A stretch of 64,000 bases of DNA, taken from assembly GCF_001571385.1 (NCBI RefSeq), contig NZ_BCNW01000001.1, positions 1,364,001 to 1,428,000 of the forward strand. Direction: 5' to 3'. Origin of the DNA: Methanofollis ethanolicus (GTDB lineage Archaea > Halobacteriota > Methanomicrobia > Methanomicrobiales > Methanofollaceae). The notes under the pieces were generated by a model. That model worked only from the letters and a program-made list of their open reading frames with translations, searched no databases and had not been told where the DNA came from. The translations under genes were made by a program, and so were the position numbers. Positions 18,319 through 26,645 of the stretch are shown piece by piece (the first letter of the stretch is position 1; each line of letters opens with the position of its first letter).

Positions 18319-19359
18319 TTATGGATTTATAACAGTTTCTAGGATGGCATTTCCGTCCACTCTCCGGACGATCGAGGCCAGAGGGTCTGTGCTGAACCGG
18401 AGATTCGCAGATCCGGGGTTTATTATGACAAAATTCGCACGATTCCCTGTGTCCAGGAGGCAGGATCTGCCCGCGAGGGCGGCGCCCCCGACGGCGGCGC
18501 GCAGCACCTGATCGGCAGGGAGGCGCGAGACTGTTTCGCAGAATGCCATATCGCGGAGCATGTCGGGCTGGACGAACATGACGTTGTCGGTGCCGAGGTA
18601 GAAGGTGCAGCCGAGTTCGGCCATCCGCCGGAGGGGCGGGTGGTCCTGCCCGCGGGTGACGCCGAGGATCCAGTTCGAGCGCATGCAGACGGCGATTGGT
18701 GTCCCTGCATCGGCGATCGCCCGGAGTTGTCTGTCGGTGGCATGGGTGCAGTGGACGAGGAGGTCGGGCTCGAAGGCGAGGGCGCCGTCGATGTCGTCGG
18801 GGTCGCGCTCCCCGGCGTGGAAGGCCACTTTCTTTCCGGCGGCCCGTGCGGCGGCCACCTGCGCCTCGACGCCGGCGACGTCCCTGACGCTGCTGATCCC
18901 GATGCCGTCGGCCACCATCTCACCTCCTTCGCGGCCGAAGATGACGGGGGTTGCCGCCTCGCCGCGGAGCGCCTCTCTCAGGGCCGACACCCCGTCAGGG
19001 CCGCCCTCCCTGAAGTCGGCGAAGCCTGCCGTGCCGGTCGCCCGCATGGCCCCGATGCTCGCACGCATGCCTGCGACGAGACGGTCTCGCGGTGTTGCCG
19101 CGAGGATGCGGTGCTTGAGGCCGTGCGGCGGGGTGACAAGTGCGGTGAGGTCGCCGCAGGTGGCGCAGTCCATCGCCACGGTGTCGCCAAGGTGTGTATG
19201 GGCGTTGAAGAATGCGGGACAGATCCAGAGGTCCGGTGCGGCGGGGTCGTCCTCGACCTTCGTGATCCTTCCGTTTTCGACGACGATCGCCACGCGGGAC
19301 GGCTCAAAGTCCGCGCCGAGGAGGGCCAGGCCCCGGTACACCTGCTCGTGCATATCCAT
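18319..19359 (-). CDS. Amidohydrolase-family deaminase
   Basis: The 346-residue protein has the metal-binding layout of the amidohydrolase superfamily: FFNAHTHLGDT near residue 50, VAFHAGERD, then HCTHAT and the late aspartate in YLGTDNVMF. This set resembles the 5'-deoxyadenosine/SAH deaminase and chlorohydrolase branch, which act on purine-related substrates. The protein is shorter than typical SAH deaminases (about 420 residues), so the substrate is uncertain. It is divergent from the Sec61beta gene with 45 bp between the starts. Confidence 0.8.
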   Translation of the reverse strand: MDMHEQVYRGLALLGADFEPSRVAIVVENGRITKVEDDPAAPDLWICPAFFNAHTHLGDTVAMDCATCGDLTALVTPPHGLKHRILAATPRDRLVAGMRASIGAMRATGTAGFADFREGGPDGVSALREALRGEAATPVIFGREGGEMVADGIGISSVRDVAGVEAQVAAARAAGKKVAFHAGERDPDDIDGALAFEPDLLVHCTHATDRQLRAIADAGTPIAVCMRSNWILGVTRGQDHPPLRRMAELGCTFYLGTDNVMFVQPDMLRDMAFCETVSRLPADQVLRAAVGGAALAGRSCLLDTGNRANFVIINPGSANLRFSTDPLASIVRRVDGNAILETVINP

Positions 19360-19372
19360 CCGTTGACACCGA

Positions 19373-19384
19373 TTTTATATATAT
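19373..19384. promoter_or_regulatory. TATA-like element between the amidohydrolase and Sec61beta genes
   Basis: TTTTATATATAT lies 21-32 bp before the Sec61beta ATG at 19405 and close to the divergent amidohydrolase start at 19359. The spacing fits a short-leader or leaderless Sec61beta transcript. Confidence 0.5.
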
Positions 19385-19404
19385 TGAATGAGAAACCAGA
19401 ACCC

Positions 19405-19563
19405 ATGGCAAAAAAGAGTGGCGGGCGGCTTGTATCGTCTGCAGGTCTCGTGAACTATTATGACAGCGAGGACCGCCGGGCGTTCCACATCAACCCCACC
19501 TATGTGCTCGCAATCGCGGCAGCGGTCGGGGTCTTCATCTTCGTGTTGAACACCTTCTACTGA
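19405..19563 (+). CDS. Preprotein translocase subunit Sec61beta (SecG-equivalent)
   Basis: The 52-residue protein MAKKSGGRLVSSAGLVNYYD has the conserved N-terminal basic/Gly segment and the YYDSEDRRAFHINP region of archaeal Sec61beta, followed by one C-terminal membrane helix (TYVLAIAAAVGVFIFVLNTF). It is the small tail-anchored subunit of the SecYE-beta channel. Length and layout match archaeal homologues closely. Confidence 0.93.
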   Translation: MAKKSGGRLVSSAGLVNYYDSEDRRAFHINPTYVLAIAAAVGVFIFVLNTFY

Positions 19564-19729
19564 ATACCTTTTTTTCGGGTCGGCGGCGGCCCTGGATTTT
19601 CGTCGGGCGTGACGCAAGAGGGGGTGCTGTTTTTTTCTGCGCTGCGCGGGATGGGGGGTGCGGTGAGGCACGGACTTCCCTGTATACGTCACCCGGAACA
19701 CCGAGGGCGGAGTGTCGTTATGATACCGA

Positions 19730-19870
19730 TACTGCCTTCCCGCCACTCTCCGCTGGGGGACTGCCGCCCCCAGACCCCCGAAATTAGGATAGGACGGGGG
19801 AAGGGTGAGCAGGATATCCCGAGGAGGGAGATAACCGTATCCCCGTCTATCCTGAGTGGGGTGCGAGCAC
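19730..19870. repeat. GC-rich hairpin intergenic repeat
   Basis: Contains CTGGGGGACTGCCGCCCCCAG (near-perfect hairpin), followed by ACCCCCGAAATTAGGATAG. The same order, a (C)GGGGGACT hairpin, CCCCCG(A/C) and then AGGATAGG, recurs at about 34.33, 38.93 and 39.29 kb, so this is one member of a dispersed family. No gene is present in 19564-20272. Confidence 0.6.
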
Positions 19871-19876
19871 AAGCGA

Positions 19877-20135
19877 GCATGAGAAGATCGAAGATCTTCG
19901 AGGGCCGGGGGCAACGAGCGATAGCGAGTTCGAGAAAATCTTTGATTTTCGAGTGACGACCGAAGGGAGTCGAGAATACGGGAAATGCAAAGCATTTCCC
20001 TGTTCACGCACATCTTCGATGTGCAACGCACGGAAGATCGAAGATCTTCCTGTTCCGGTAGATCTCCGATCTGCCAGGGGTCGAAGACCTTTGCTGTAGT
20101 CCCCCGGAGGAGAAAACCGATCTACTGCCTTCCCC
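19877..20135. repeat. Dispersed intergenic element rich in short palindromes (copy 2)
   Basis: Contains repeated short palindromes such as GAAGATCGAAGATCTTC, GAAAATCTTTGATTTTC and CACATCTTCGATGTG. The segment 19998-20025 is nearly the reverse complement of 8495-8521, and GATCTACTGCCTTCCC near 20120 repeats the sequence near 8603. The rest of 20136-20272 shows no gene. Confidence 0.6.
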
Positions 20136-20272
20136 CCATCACCCGACAGGGACAGGAAGATTGCAGAGAGGGGGGCGCCATCGTTTCGTCAGATGCGTGA
20201 TGCCCTTCAGACCATGCAGAGAGTTTCCGATCTCATGGCATCCGATCCGCCGTCCCGCCACGAAAAAAAGGT

Positions 20273-21013
20273 TTAGTTCCGGCCGAGCGACTGCCTGATG
20301 ATATCTTCCTTCTTGCTGAAGTGGAGGCTGTCGTGCCCGGCCCACGCCCCGCAGTTTCTGAAGACGACCGCGGGGACGCCGTTGTTGCTCTCGCCCATCA
20401 TGAAGTTCGAGAAACCGGCGATCTCGTCGATCACCGCCTCCTCCGTGATCTCCAGGGTGTGGCCGAAGAGGTCGTGGTCGCCGCGGAAGTCCCGGATCGC
20501 CGTCATGCCGCTCCACCCGATAGCGACGCCGGTCTGGCCCCGCCTGAACGAACGCCCGCAGGTGTCGGTGATGATCACCCTGACGTCCTTCCCGCAGATC
20601 CGGCCGATCTCCCGGCGCATGCCCTCGGCGGCGCCCATCGGGTCGGGGGGAAGGCGGATGATCATGCCGTCCTCGATATTGGAGTGGTCGATGCCTGCCC
20701 GCACGCCCACGTGGCCGGTGACCGTCTCAGAGAGGATGAAGGGTTCTTCCAGGATGACGTCGGTCGTGTCGTCAAGGACAGCCTGGACGAACCGCGGGTC
20801 CTCACGGGTCTTTTGGGCGATGCGCAGTGCGTTTTCCGAGGGAGCGATCTCGTCGAGCCTGCGAATATGCCCGTGCGCCTTGGAGTAGACCGAGGAGGCG
20901 ATGCAGAGGATGTCTCCGTCCTCGAAGGCGATCGTGCTGCAGATCATCTCAGCAAGATGGTCCCCGGGATGGATGATAGGAAGGCCCACAACAGGGATTA
21001 CCTGGATGTGCAT
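20273..21013 (-). CDS. cofE: Coenzyme F420:L-glutamate ligase
   Basis: The 246-residue protein (MHIQVIPVVGLPIIHPGDHL) matches CofE along its length: GTP- and metal-binding region FEDGDILCIASSVYSKAHG, VGVRAGIDHSNIEDG, and VIITDTCGRSFRRGQTGVAIG. It adds glutamates in gamma linkage to F420-0, the deazaflavin hydride carrier of methanogenesis. ATG 21013 fits family alignment; a TTG three codons upstream (21022) lies closer to GGAGG and cannot be excluded. It is divergent from a small gene at 21139. Confidence 0.95.
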   Translation of the reverse strand: MHIQVIPVVGLPIIHPGDHLAEMICSTIAFEDGDILCIASSVYSKAHGHIRRLDEIAPSENALRIAQKTREDPRFVQAVLDDTTDVILEEPFILSETVTGHVGVRAGIDHSNIEDGMIIRLPPDPMGAAEGMRREIGRICGKDVRVIITDTCGRSFRRGQTGVAIGWSGMTAIRDFRGDHDLFGHTLEITEEAVIDEIAGFSNFMMGESNNGVPAVVFRNCGAWAGHDSLHFSKKEDIIRQSLGRN

Positions 21014-21138
21014 AAAGATCAATCCGCCTCCTCTGGACTAATACTCATCGGTCCCGGCCTGACGGATACCTTTAATACCACCCTCTCTCCCCTCTGGTGC
21101 ATGCGGGCGGGGATACCGTCCGCGGAGGTGTGAAAGAG

Positions 21139-21321
21139 ATGACCTGGTACAGTTATGGAGCGCAGATCAAGGAAGAGATCCACCGGGGGAAGAAGTACGG
21201 CCCGGCCTTTACGAGGGGGGGAGAGATGGCCGCCGAAGCCGCAGGCCCTGTACGGGTGGAGATCATCGTCCACGGAACAGGCGGTGCTGCCGGAAAGAGA
21301 GGGCGCCTCTGGCGCTGGTAG
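21139..21321 (+). CDS. Possible small basic protein, unknown function
   Basis: Sixty residues from ATG 21139, preceded at good spacing by GGAGGTG (21121-21127). The sequence begins MTWYSYGAQIKEEIHRGKKYG and ends with a basic tail (GGAAGKRGRLWRW). No domain is recognised. The ribosome site supports translation, but the short length and GC-rich context leave it uncertain. It is divergent from cofE. Confidence 0.4.
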   Translation: MTWYSYGAQIKEEIHRGKKYGPAFTRGGEMAAEAAGPVRVEIIVHGTGGAAGKRGRLWRW

Positions 21322-21457
21322 GACGGCCGGATACGCGGGAACAGGATGGGTCGGGTGACACTCCGCGGCTGCGCTTTTGTCCGCGTGGCGATAGACCCCC
21401 ATCCTGTTCCGGTGCAGAGAGGAATCTTTTTCACAGAGCAGTGCCGATCTCCCCTTG

Positions 21458-21727
21458 ATGTACCACGTCATCCGCTGTCCGGGGTGCCTCACCTTCACCT
21501 ACGTCGATCCCTACCAGCGGTGGAAACTCTGCCATGTCTGCGGCGAGGTGATTGACGTGACCCGGTCCGTCGTCTATCTCGAAGCTGAGGACCACCGCGA
21601 CGCGGAGACCATCGTCTGCAAACTTGCGGATTTTCTTGAGGACACCGGCAGAAAAGACCTGAACGATGCGGAAAAAAGAAAATTGCGTTCCGAGTACGCC
21701 CGGTGGGTCAGGAGCAGAATGGCCTGA
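21458..21727 (+). CDS. DUF1922-like zinc-ribbon protein
   Basis: Eighty-nine residues. The N-terminal zinc ribbon uses CPGC (residues about 7-10) and CHVC (about 25-28): MYHVIRCPGCLTFTYVD and LCHVCGEVIDV. The remaining part is helical and charged (EKRKLRSEYARWVRSRM). It resembles small archaeal DUF1922 proteins of unknown function. It converges on the fwd operon end with 1 bp between its stop and the neighbouring stop on the other strand. Confidence 0.7.
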   Translation: MYHVIRCPGCLTFTYVDPYQRWKLCHVCGEVIDVTRSVVYLEAEDHRDAETIVCKLADFLEDTGRKDLNDAEKRKLRSEYARWVRSRMA

Positions 21728-21728
21728 G

Positions 21729-21878
21729 TCACCAGCGCTTGCCGCACTTCGGGCAGAGCATCGTCACCTGCCGCCCGCAATAGGAGCAGAATATCCCCCT
21801 GCGCTCGGTATATTCGAGAGGGCGCCCGCACTTTTTGCAGTACAACGGCGCCTCATAACCGCATGCATGCCGGATCAT
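21729..21878 (-). CDS. 49-residue double zinc-ribbon protein at the end of the eha-fwd operon
   Basis: ATG 21878 overlaps the TAA of fwdC by one base (TAATG), a coupled arrangement. The 49-residue product starts MIRHACGYEAPLYCKKCGRP and contains three CxxC pairs (C14/C17, C31/C34, C42/C45), ending CPKCGKRW. It is a rubredoxin/zinc-ribbon type miniature protein. Its place as the last gene of the formylmethanofuran dehydrogenase operon suggests a role in assembly, metal or electron handling for that complex, but this is inference; no known Fwd subunit is matched. Confidence 0.65.
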   Translation of the reverse strand: MIRHACGYEAPLYCKKCGRPLEYTERRGIFCSYCGRQVTMLCPKCGKRW

Positions 21879-22648
21879 TACTCCAGATATTGAAAACTCC
21901 TGATGAAAAGTCTTCCCTTTCCTCTGTTTGCGATATCCCCGACAAATGCGGTGAGGGTTCTGCCGTCAGGGCCGGCAGTCTCTCCGGTTCGCTCGAAGGT
22001 CGGGATCAGGTCGCGGACCGTGCCGAGGACCGTGCAGGTGCCTGCTTTCATATTCCCGCAGGGACGGGAACAGTCGCCGCCGATGGTGAGCGTCCCGCCT
22101 CTCATCTCGGCACCCGGCATGTCCCCGCAGTTCCCGTGGATGACCACCTCGCCGCCCGAGAGGTGTTCGGCGGCAAAGTCGCCGGCATCCCCGAAGACCT
22201 CCACCGTCCCCCCGGCCATCCCCTTCTTCTCGCCGCGGTACCCGGCGGCGCAGTAGTGGCCGGTGTTCCCGCGGCAGATGACGGTCCCGCCGTGGAGTTC
22301 GCGGGCACACCATCCCGCGGCATTGCCCCTCACTTCGATAGTCCCGGCCGACATGAAGTTGCCGCAGTGCATCCCGATGTCCCCTTCGACCGTGATCCTG
22401 CCGCCGTCCATGTACTCGCCGACCCGTTTCACGCGGGAAGTGTCGCCGCGGAGGACGACCTCGACCTCGTCGGCCGAGGCGGCCTCTCCCTCGACGACGA
22501 CCTCGAAGAGATCGGCGAGGCGCCGCGCCTTGTTCCCCTCGTAGACGGTGACGTCCGTCCCTTTCATGAGAATGGAGGGGACAATCTTCTCGGCCTCGAT
22601 GGGGATGTACGGGTTCTTCCGCTCCCGCATCGAGAGAGTGATCCGCAT
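21878..22648 (-). CDS. fwdC: Formylmethanofuran dehydrogenase subunit C
   Basis: The 256-residue protein has the repeating GxxGxxxG pattern of the right-handed beta helix shared with the glutamate synthase C-terminal domain (for example GGRITVEGDIGMHCGNFMSA, then GGTVICRGNTGHYCAAGYRG). In the Fwd complex this subunit forms the helical scaffold that sits against FwdA and FwdD, where CO2 is reduced to formylmethanofuran. It begins one base from the stop of fwdA. Confidence 0.95.
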   Translation of the reverse strand: MRITLSMRERKNPYIPIEAEKIVPSILMKGTDVTVYEGNKARRLADLFEVVVEGEAASADEVEVVLRGDTSRVKRVGEYMDGGRITVEGDIGMHCGNFMSAGTIEVRGNAAGWCARELHGGTVICRGNTGHYCAAGYRGEKKGMAGGTVEVFGDAGDFAAEHLSGGEVVIHGNCGDMPGAEMRGGTLTIGGDCSRPCGNMKAGTCTVLGTVRDLIPTFERTGETAGPDGRTLTAFVGDIANRGKGRLFIRSFQYLE

Positions 22649-24348
22649 CAGAAGACCGCCTCCGTCTCCATACGCAGGCTTCTTTTCAGATACTCGTCCT
22701 GCACCGGATAGTTGCTCATCCGCACCGAGTAATAACGGTCGAACATCTTCACGAACTCTGTGTCCTGGCTGATGTCGTGGCCGGGCCCCATCTTCGGGTC
22801 GACCCAGATCGTCGTGTTCTCACCGTGGACCAGGATCTCGCCGTCCCGCGTGACCGGCCGTCCCCGCTTGATCGTATACTTCGTCCGGGAAAAGGCGTCG
22901 ATCACTTTCCTGTACTCCTGTGCGGGGTCGACCTCACCGACCCGTATCGGATAGACCGCGATGTCGGCCTCGGCCCCGAGGCCCAGGTGGCCCTTCCCGA
23001 TGCCGGTGATCCCGAGAGCCTTCGCCTGCCCTGCCCGCGTCATGACGGCGATCTCGTTCCAGTCGAGTTCGCGGTCAAGGGCCGGGAGGACGACCCGTGA
23101 CCCGGTGTCCGGGTGGACAGTCGCGAACTCGGCGTCACGGTATTTCTTGCTCATCAGGAGGGCGATGATCTCCGGGTACTTCACGAACGGCGCCCCGTTC
23201 GGGTTGTCGGTCGTGAGCATGCACTGCCAGGGGTTCTTCACCAGCAGGGCCAGTTCCAGACCAATCGCCCACATGATCGAGTTCACCAGGTTCTTTCTCC
23301 GGTAGAAGACCGGGATGATCCCCGACCCTGTCTCCAGTTCGACATCGTGGTTGCTCCACTTGTCGTGGTGGAGGCGGTACAGGTTGAACTCCATCGGGCC
23401 GTCCGCGGTCATCGTCGTCGTCTTCCCGAACATCACCTGCCCCATGTCGATGACGATCTGGGGCAGGTTGTTCACCGTGTACGCCACCGGTTCGGCCTTC
23501 GAGCAGAAGGTCTTCCAGTCGGACCCGCCGTAACTGTGGAACTGGACATGGGTGGCATACAGGGTCTGGCGTTTCTCATTGAGGTCGGGGATCTGGTTGA
23601 AGGTCCCGAGCGTGCAGGCGTAGTTGCCCGGGTTGCCCAGGTTGTTGCAGTGGAGGTGGACAGAGTGGGGGAGGCGGAGGGTCTCGCAGGCACGGATCAT
23701 CGCCTGGATGATCTCGATCGGGGTGACCCCGAAGTTCGGGACCTCGTCGTTGATGCAGGTCAGGTTCTTCCCGAACCCCCATGCCTCGGTGCCGCCGGGG
23801 TTGGTGAGTTTGATCCCGAAACCCTTCACCGCGGAGAGGGTCCAGCCGACGATCTCAGCGACCCTGTCCTGGTCGCCGTCCCGGATCGCGTTCATAACCC
23901 CCCAGTTCCCGTCGAAGAGGGTGTTTGCCATCATGTCCTGGAGGGGCGTGGCCGAGAACTCCTCGTGGGTGTGACGGGCTTCGAGGGGCGCCATCGCCCC
24001 TTCGAGGAGGGTGGTGTAACCCATGACGGCGTAGCGGTACGAGTTCGCGTAGGTCGTCGGGACAGAGTAGCCCGATGTGGCGTGCTTCACCCCGCGCCGC
24101 GCCTCCCTGCCTGCCCGCATGTCCTCGGGGCTCATGTACCGCCCGAAGTTCACCTTCGTGCCGCAGACATGGGTATGGGAGTCGACGCCGCCGGGGAGAG
24201 TGAGGCAGCCTCTGGCATCGATCACGGTCGCCTTCGGGCCGACGTCCTCGACGATCCTGCCGTCCCTGACGGCGATGTCCATGACCTCGCCGTCGATATG
24301 GTTGATCGGGTCGATCACATAGGCGTTTTTGACGAGTAACTCGCTCAT
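22648..24348 (-). CDS. fwdA: Formylmethanofuran dehydrogenase subunit A
   Basis: The 566-residue amidohydrolase-like subunit has the binuclear-metal motif VDSHTHVCG (H58, H60) and the lysine-bearing GFGIKLTNPGG region typical of the carboxylated-lysine site. FwdA condenses formate made by FwdB with the amine of methanofuran. Length is within the family range. It overlaps fwdB by 4 bp and directly precedes fwdC. Confidence 0.96.
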   Translation of the reverse strand: MSELLVKNAYVIDPINHIDGEVMDIAVRDGRIVEDVGPKATVIDARGCLTLPGGVDSHTHVCGTKVNFGRYMSPEDMRAGREARRGVKHATSGYSVPTTYANSYRYAVMGYTTLLEGAMAPLEARHTHEEFSATPLQDMMANTLFDGNWGVMNAIRDGDQDRVAEIVGWTLSAVKGFGIKLTNPGGTEAWGFGKNLTCINDEVPNFGVTPIEIIQAMIRACETLRLPHSVHLHCNNLGNPGNYACTLGTFNQIPDLNEKRQTLYATHVQFHSYGGSDWKTFCSKAEPVAYTVNNLPQIVIDMGQVMFGKTTTMTADGPMEFNLYRLHHDKWSNHDVELETGSGIIPVFYRRKNLVNSIMWAIGLELALLVKNPWQCMLTTDNPNGAPFVKYPEIIALLMSKKYRDAEFATVHPDTGSRVVLPALDRELDWNEIAVMTRAGQAKALGITGIGKGHLGLGAEADIAVYPIRVGEVDPAQEYRKVIDAFSRTKYTIKRGRPVTRDGEILVHGENTTIWVDPKMGPGHDISQDTEFVKMFDRYYSVRMSNYPVQDEYLKRSLRMETEAVF

Positions 24349-25640
24349 GGATGTCTCACCTCCTGCACCTTCTCGAAGATTCTGCCGATGACCTCGGTGT
24401 CAGTGGGATAACCAAGGTCAAGGAATGTCTTCACATGGATCGGGACGCCGTCCATCCTGTAGGCCGTGCCCGAGGCGTCGATGCCGGTGACGGCCGTCGG
24501 GATCTGGCACCGGCAGAGGGGCGTCGTCACCGTCCGCGCCGGGTCGATGAGCACCGTCGGGATGGATGTGAGGTGTTCCAGGCATTTCCGCGGGAAGTGG
24601 GCACCGGGATCGCTTGCCACGATGAGACAGGCGTCGCACTCCTTCCGTGCCAGGATGTCCACCGCCGTCGTCTCGCCGGGGTTGTAGAAGGCGATCTGCC
24701 GGGAGAAGTCGACAGCATAGGGGTATCCTGTCATCCAGGTGAAGACTTCGTTCGAGCCATAGACATTGTAGTGACCCCGCAGGGGCGTCAGGGTGAACTT
24801 CGTGTACCTGTTCAGTTCGTCCACCAGTTCAATGGCGTTCCTGATGTTCTTGTACCGGCCCGGCGCCATGGTCAGGCCGACGCCGAAGAAGAAGGCGCCG
24901 AACTTCGCACTCTTGCACATCTCCGCGATCTTTTCGAGTTGCTCCTTCGTCACGCCGGCGACGGTCGGCGGCACGACGTCGCCGCGTCCCCGCACGATCG
25001 CCCGCAGGGCAGAAAAGACCGCATAGTCGCCGCCCGGTGTGATCTGCACGAACTCATCGGCGATACTCGCGGTCTCGGTCTTCCTGACGTCCACGACGAT
25101 GAGTTTCCTCTCCCTGAAGGAGTTCTGGAGGAAGAAACCGTCGGCATAGGTGGTGTACCGACTCATGTGCCGCGGGTGGGCCTCGGTCGGGTTGCAACCC
25201 CAGTAGATGATCAGGTCGGCCCTGTTCTTCACCTGGCCGAGGGTGCACCCGGGATGGCCGACTTCCTGGATGGCCAGGATGGAGGGGCCATGGCAGACCG
25301 AGGTGGTCGAGTCGATGACGCCGCCGAGGAGTTCGGCCATGGAGACGCCGAGGCCCTGGGCCTCCCCCTGCGTGCTCGACCAACCGTACAGCAGGGGCCG
25401 GTCGGCGTCGAGGAGGACGCCGGCGGCGTACTCGATCGCCTCGTCATAGGTGGCGTCCCGCCACCCTGCGCCGTCCCGCATGATCGGGCCTTTCAGGCGG
25501 TCCATCGAGGCGTTCATCAGTTTGTGGGTGCCGAGGGTGCAGGCATTGTCCACCCGCACGACCGCGTTCCCCTCGGTCTCGACGACGATATCGTCGCAGA
25601 GGCAGCCGCAGAAGGGGCAGACCATGTCGGTGTGGATCAT
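24345..25640 (-). CDS. fwdB: Formylmethanofuran dehydrogenase subunit B (W/Mo catalytic)
   Basis: The 431-residue molybdopterin/tungstopterin subunit reduces CO2 to formate. A [4Fe-4S] site is formed by C8, C11, C15 and C34 (MVCPFCGCLCDD, later ACTLG). The metal ligand is cysteine C116 in STTSVCHGPSILA, so this is the cysteine form rather than a selenocysteine form. Sequence alone does not tell tungsten from molybdenum. It overlaps fwdD and fwdA by 4 bp each. Confidence 0.95.
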   Translation of the reverse strand: MIHTDMVCPFCGCLCDDIVVETEGNAVVRVDNACTLGTHKLMNASMDRLKGPIMRDGAGWRDATYDEAIEYAAGVLLDADRPLLYGWSSTQGEAQGLGVSMAELLGGVIDSTTSVCHGPSILAIQEVGHPGCTLGQVKNRADLIIYWGCNPTEAHPRHMSRYTTYADGFFLQNSFRERKLIVVDVRKTETASIADEFVQITPGGDYAVFSALRAIVRGRGDVVPPTVAGVTKEQLEKIAEMCKSAKFGAFFFGVGLTMAPGRYKNIRNAIELVDELNRYTKFTLTPLRGHYNVYGSNEVFTWMTGYPYAVDFSRQIAFYNPGETTAVDILARKECDACLIVASDPGAHFPRKCLEHLTSIPTVLIDPARTVTTPLCRCQIPTAVTGIDASGTAYRMDGVPIHVKTFLDLGYPTDTEVIGRIFEKVQEVRHP

Positions 25641-26038
25641 GACGTCTCCTCCGGGGAATAGGCCGCCCCGCCGATCTCGTCCATCAGATCTGCAACGGTC
25701 GGCACCTCCCTCAGGGTCGGTTCGATCTCGACTGTCATGGTCTTGAAGTCAGGCATCCCTGTCCCGTGGGTCTCGCCCCCGAGGATATGGTTTGCATAGG
25801 GACCGAGAGGGACAAAGACCATGCCGCGTGGCGTCCCCTCGGCCGGGACGACCGAGAGGACGACCTCGCCTGCCGGCCCCCTGACCTGGAGGTGGTCCCC
25901 GGCCTCGACGTCGAGGTCCATCATGTCGACCGGGTTCATCATGCAGCGCGAGGTCGCCCGGGCATACTCTGCCCCGGCCTTCCTGTCGAGCCCGATACCC
26001 TGTGCCGCCGTCCTGCCGGTGTTGAAGAGGAACTTCAT
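25637..26038 (-). CDS. fwdD: Formylmethanofuran dehydrogenase subunit D
   Basis: From ATG 26038 the protein has 133 residues and contains the molydopterin-dinucleotide-binding C-terminal fold: MMNPVDMMDLDVEAGDHLQV and VFVPLGPYANHILGGETHG. It completes the pterin-binding pocket with FwdB. The start overlaps the ferredoxin stop by 4 bp. Confidence 0.93.
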   Translation of the reverse strand: MKFLFNTGRTAAQGIGLDRKAGAEYARATSRCMMNPVDMMDLDVEAGDHLQVRGPAGEVVLSVVPAEGTPRGMVFVPLGPYANHILGGETHGTGMPDFKTMTVEIEPTLREVPTVADLMDEIGGAAYSPEETS

Positions 26039-26640
26039 TCTTCCACCCCCTGCCGCCCTTCGGCGACCCGTGCAATCCTGATCGCCCTGGTCGGGCAGAC
26101 GCTCTCGCAGGTCTTGCAGCCCGTGCACTTCTCGTCATGGACGACCCAGAGGTTGCCGTTGTGGATCTTCATGATCACCTCGTCGTTTGCCGAGGTGCCG
26201 CCGGCACCGAGTTGCGGGTCGGCCTCCTTGTTCACCGGGCAGGCGACGACGCAGTTGCCGCAGCGCACGCAGGTGTCGGGGTTCACGGTCACCTGGTACC
26301 TGACCGTGATGTCGGTCCCATCGCGTTTTTGCGTCTCCAGCACCCGTCCTGCGTCGAGGACGTCCTCGGGACAGGCCTCGACGCAGAGGCCACACCTGAT
26401 ACAGTGGCCGGGGTAGATGTGCGGGGTCCAGGTCTCGCCGTCGCGCAGCACCTCGATCGCGCCCGGCGTCGGGCAGATCATCATGCAGGAGAGACAATGG
26501 GTGCACTCCTTCCCGGTGAGGGCCGGATAGCCCCTGAAGTACGGCGGGTCGACGAGGGGCGCCGTCTTTACGAAGAAGAAATCTTTGAGCCAGTCGGCCC
26601 GGAGAAATTCCCGCAGATACCAGAAGATCGAGATTCCCAT
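26035..26640 (-). CDS. Ferredoxin-like subunit with four [4Fe-4S] motifs between Eha and Fwd
   Basis: The 201-residue protein starts with an N-terminal segment like NuoI/EchF-type hydrogenase ferredoxin subunits (MGISIFWYLREFLRADWLKD) and has four cluster motifs: CTHCLSCMMICP, CIRCGLCVEACP, CVRCGNCVVACP and CTGCKTCESVCP. It could pass electrons from the EhaN/O hydrogenase module to soluble ferredoxin or directly to FwdB. It lies 5 bp after ehaO and overlaps fwdD by 4 bp, which supports a bridging role. Confidence 0.85.
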   Translation of the reverse strand: MGISIFWYLREFLRADWLKDFFFVKTAPLVDPPYFRGYPALTGKECTHCLSCMMICPTPGAIEVLRDGETWTPHIYPGHCIRCGLCVEACPEDVLDAGRVLETQKRDGTDITVRYQVTVNPDTCVRCGNCVVACPVNKEADPQLGAGGTSANDEVIMKIHNGNLWVVHDEKCTGCKTCESVCPTRAIRIARVAEGRQGVEE

Positions 26641-26645
26641 GCCTT

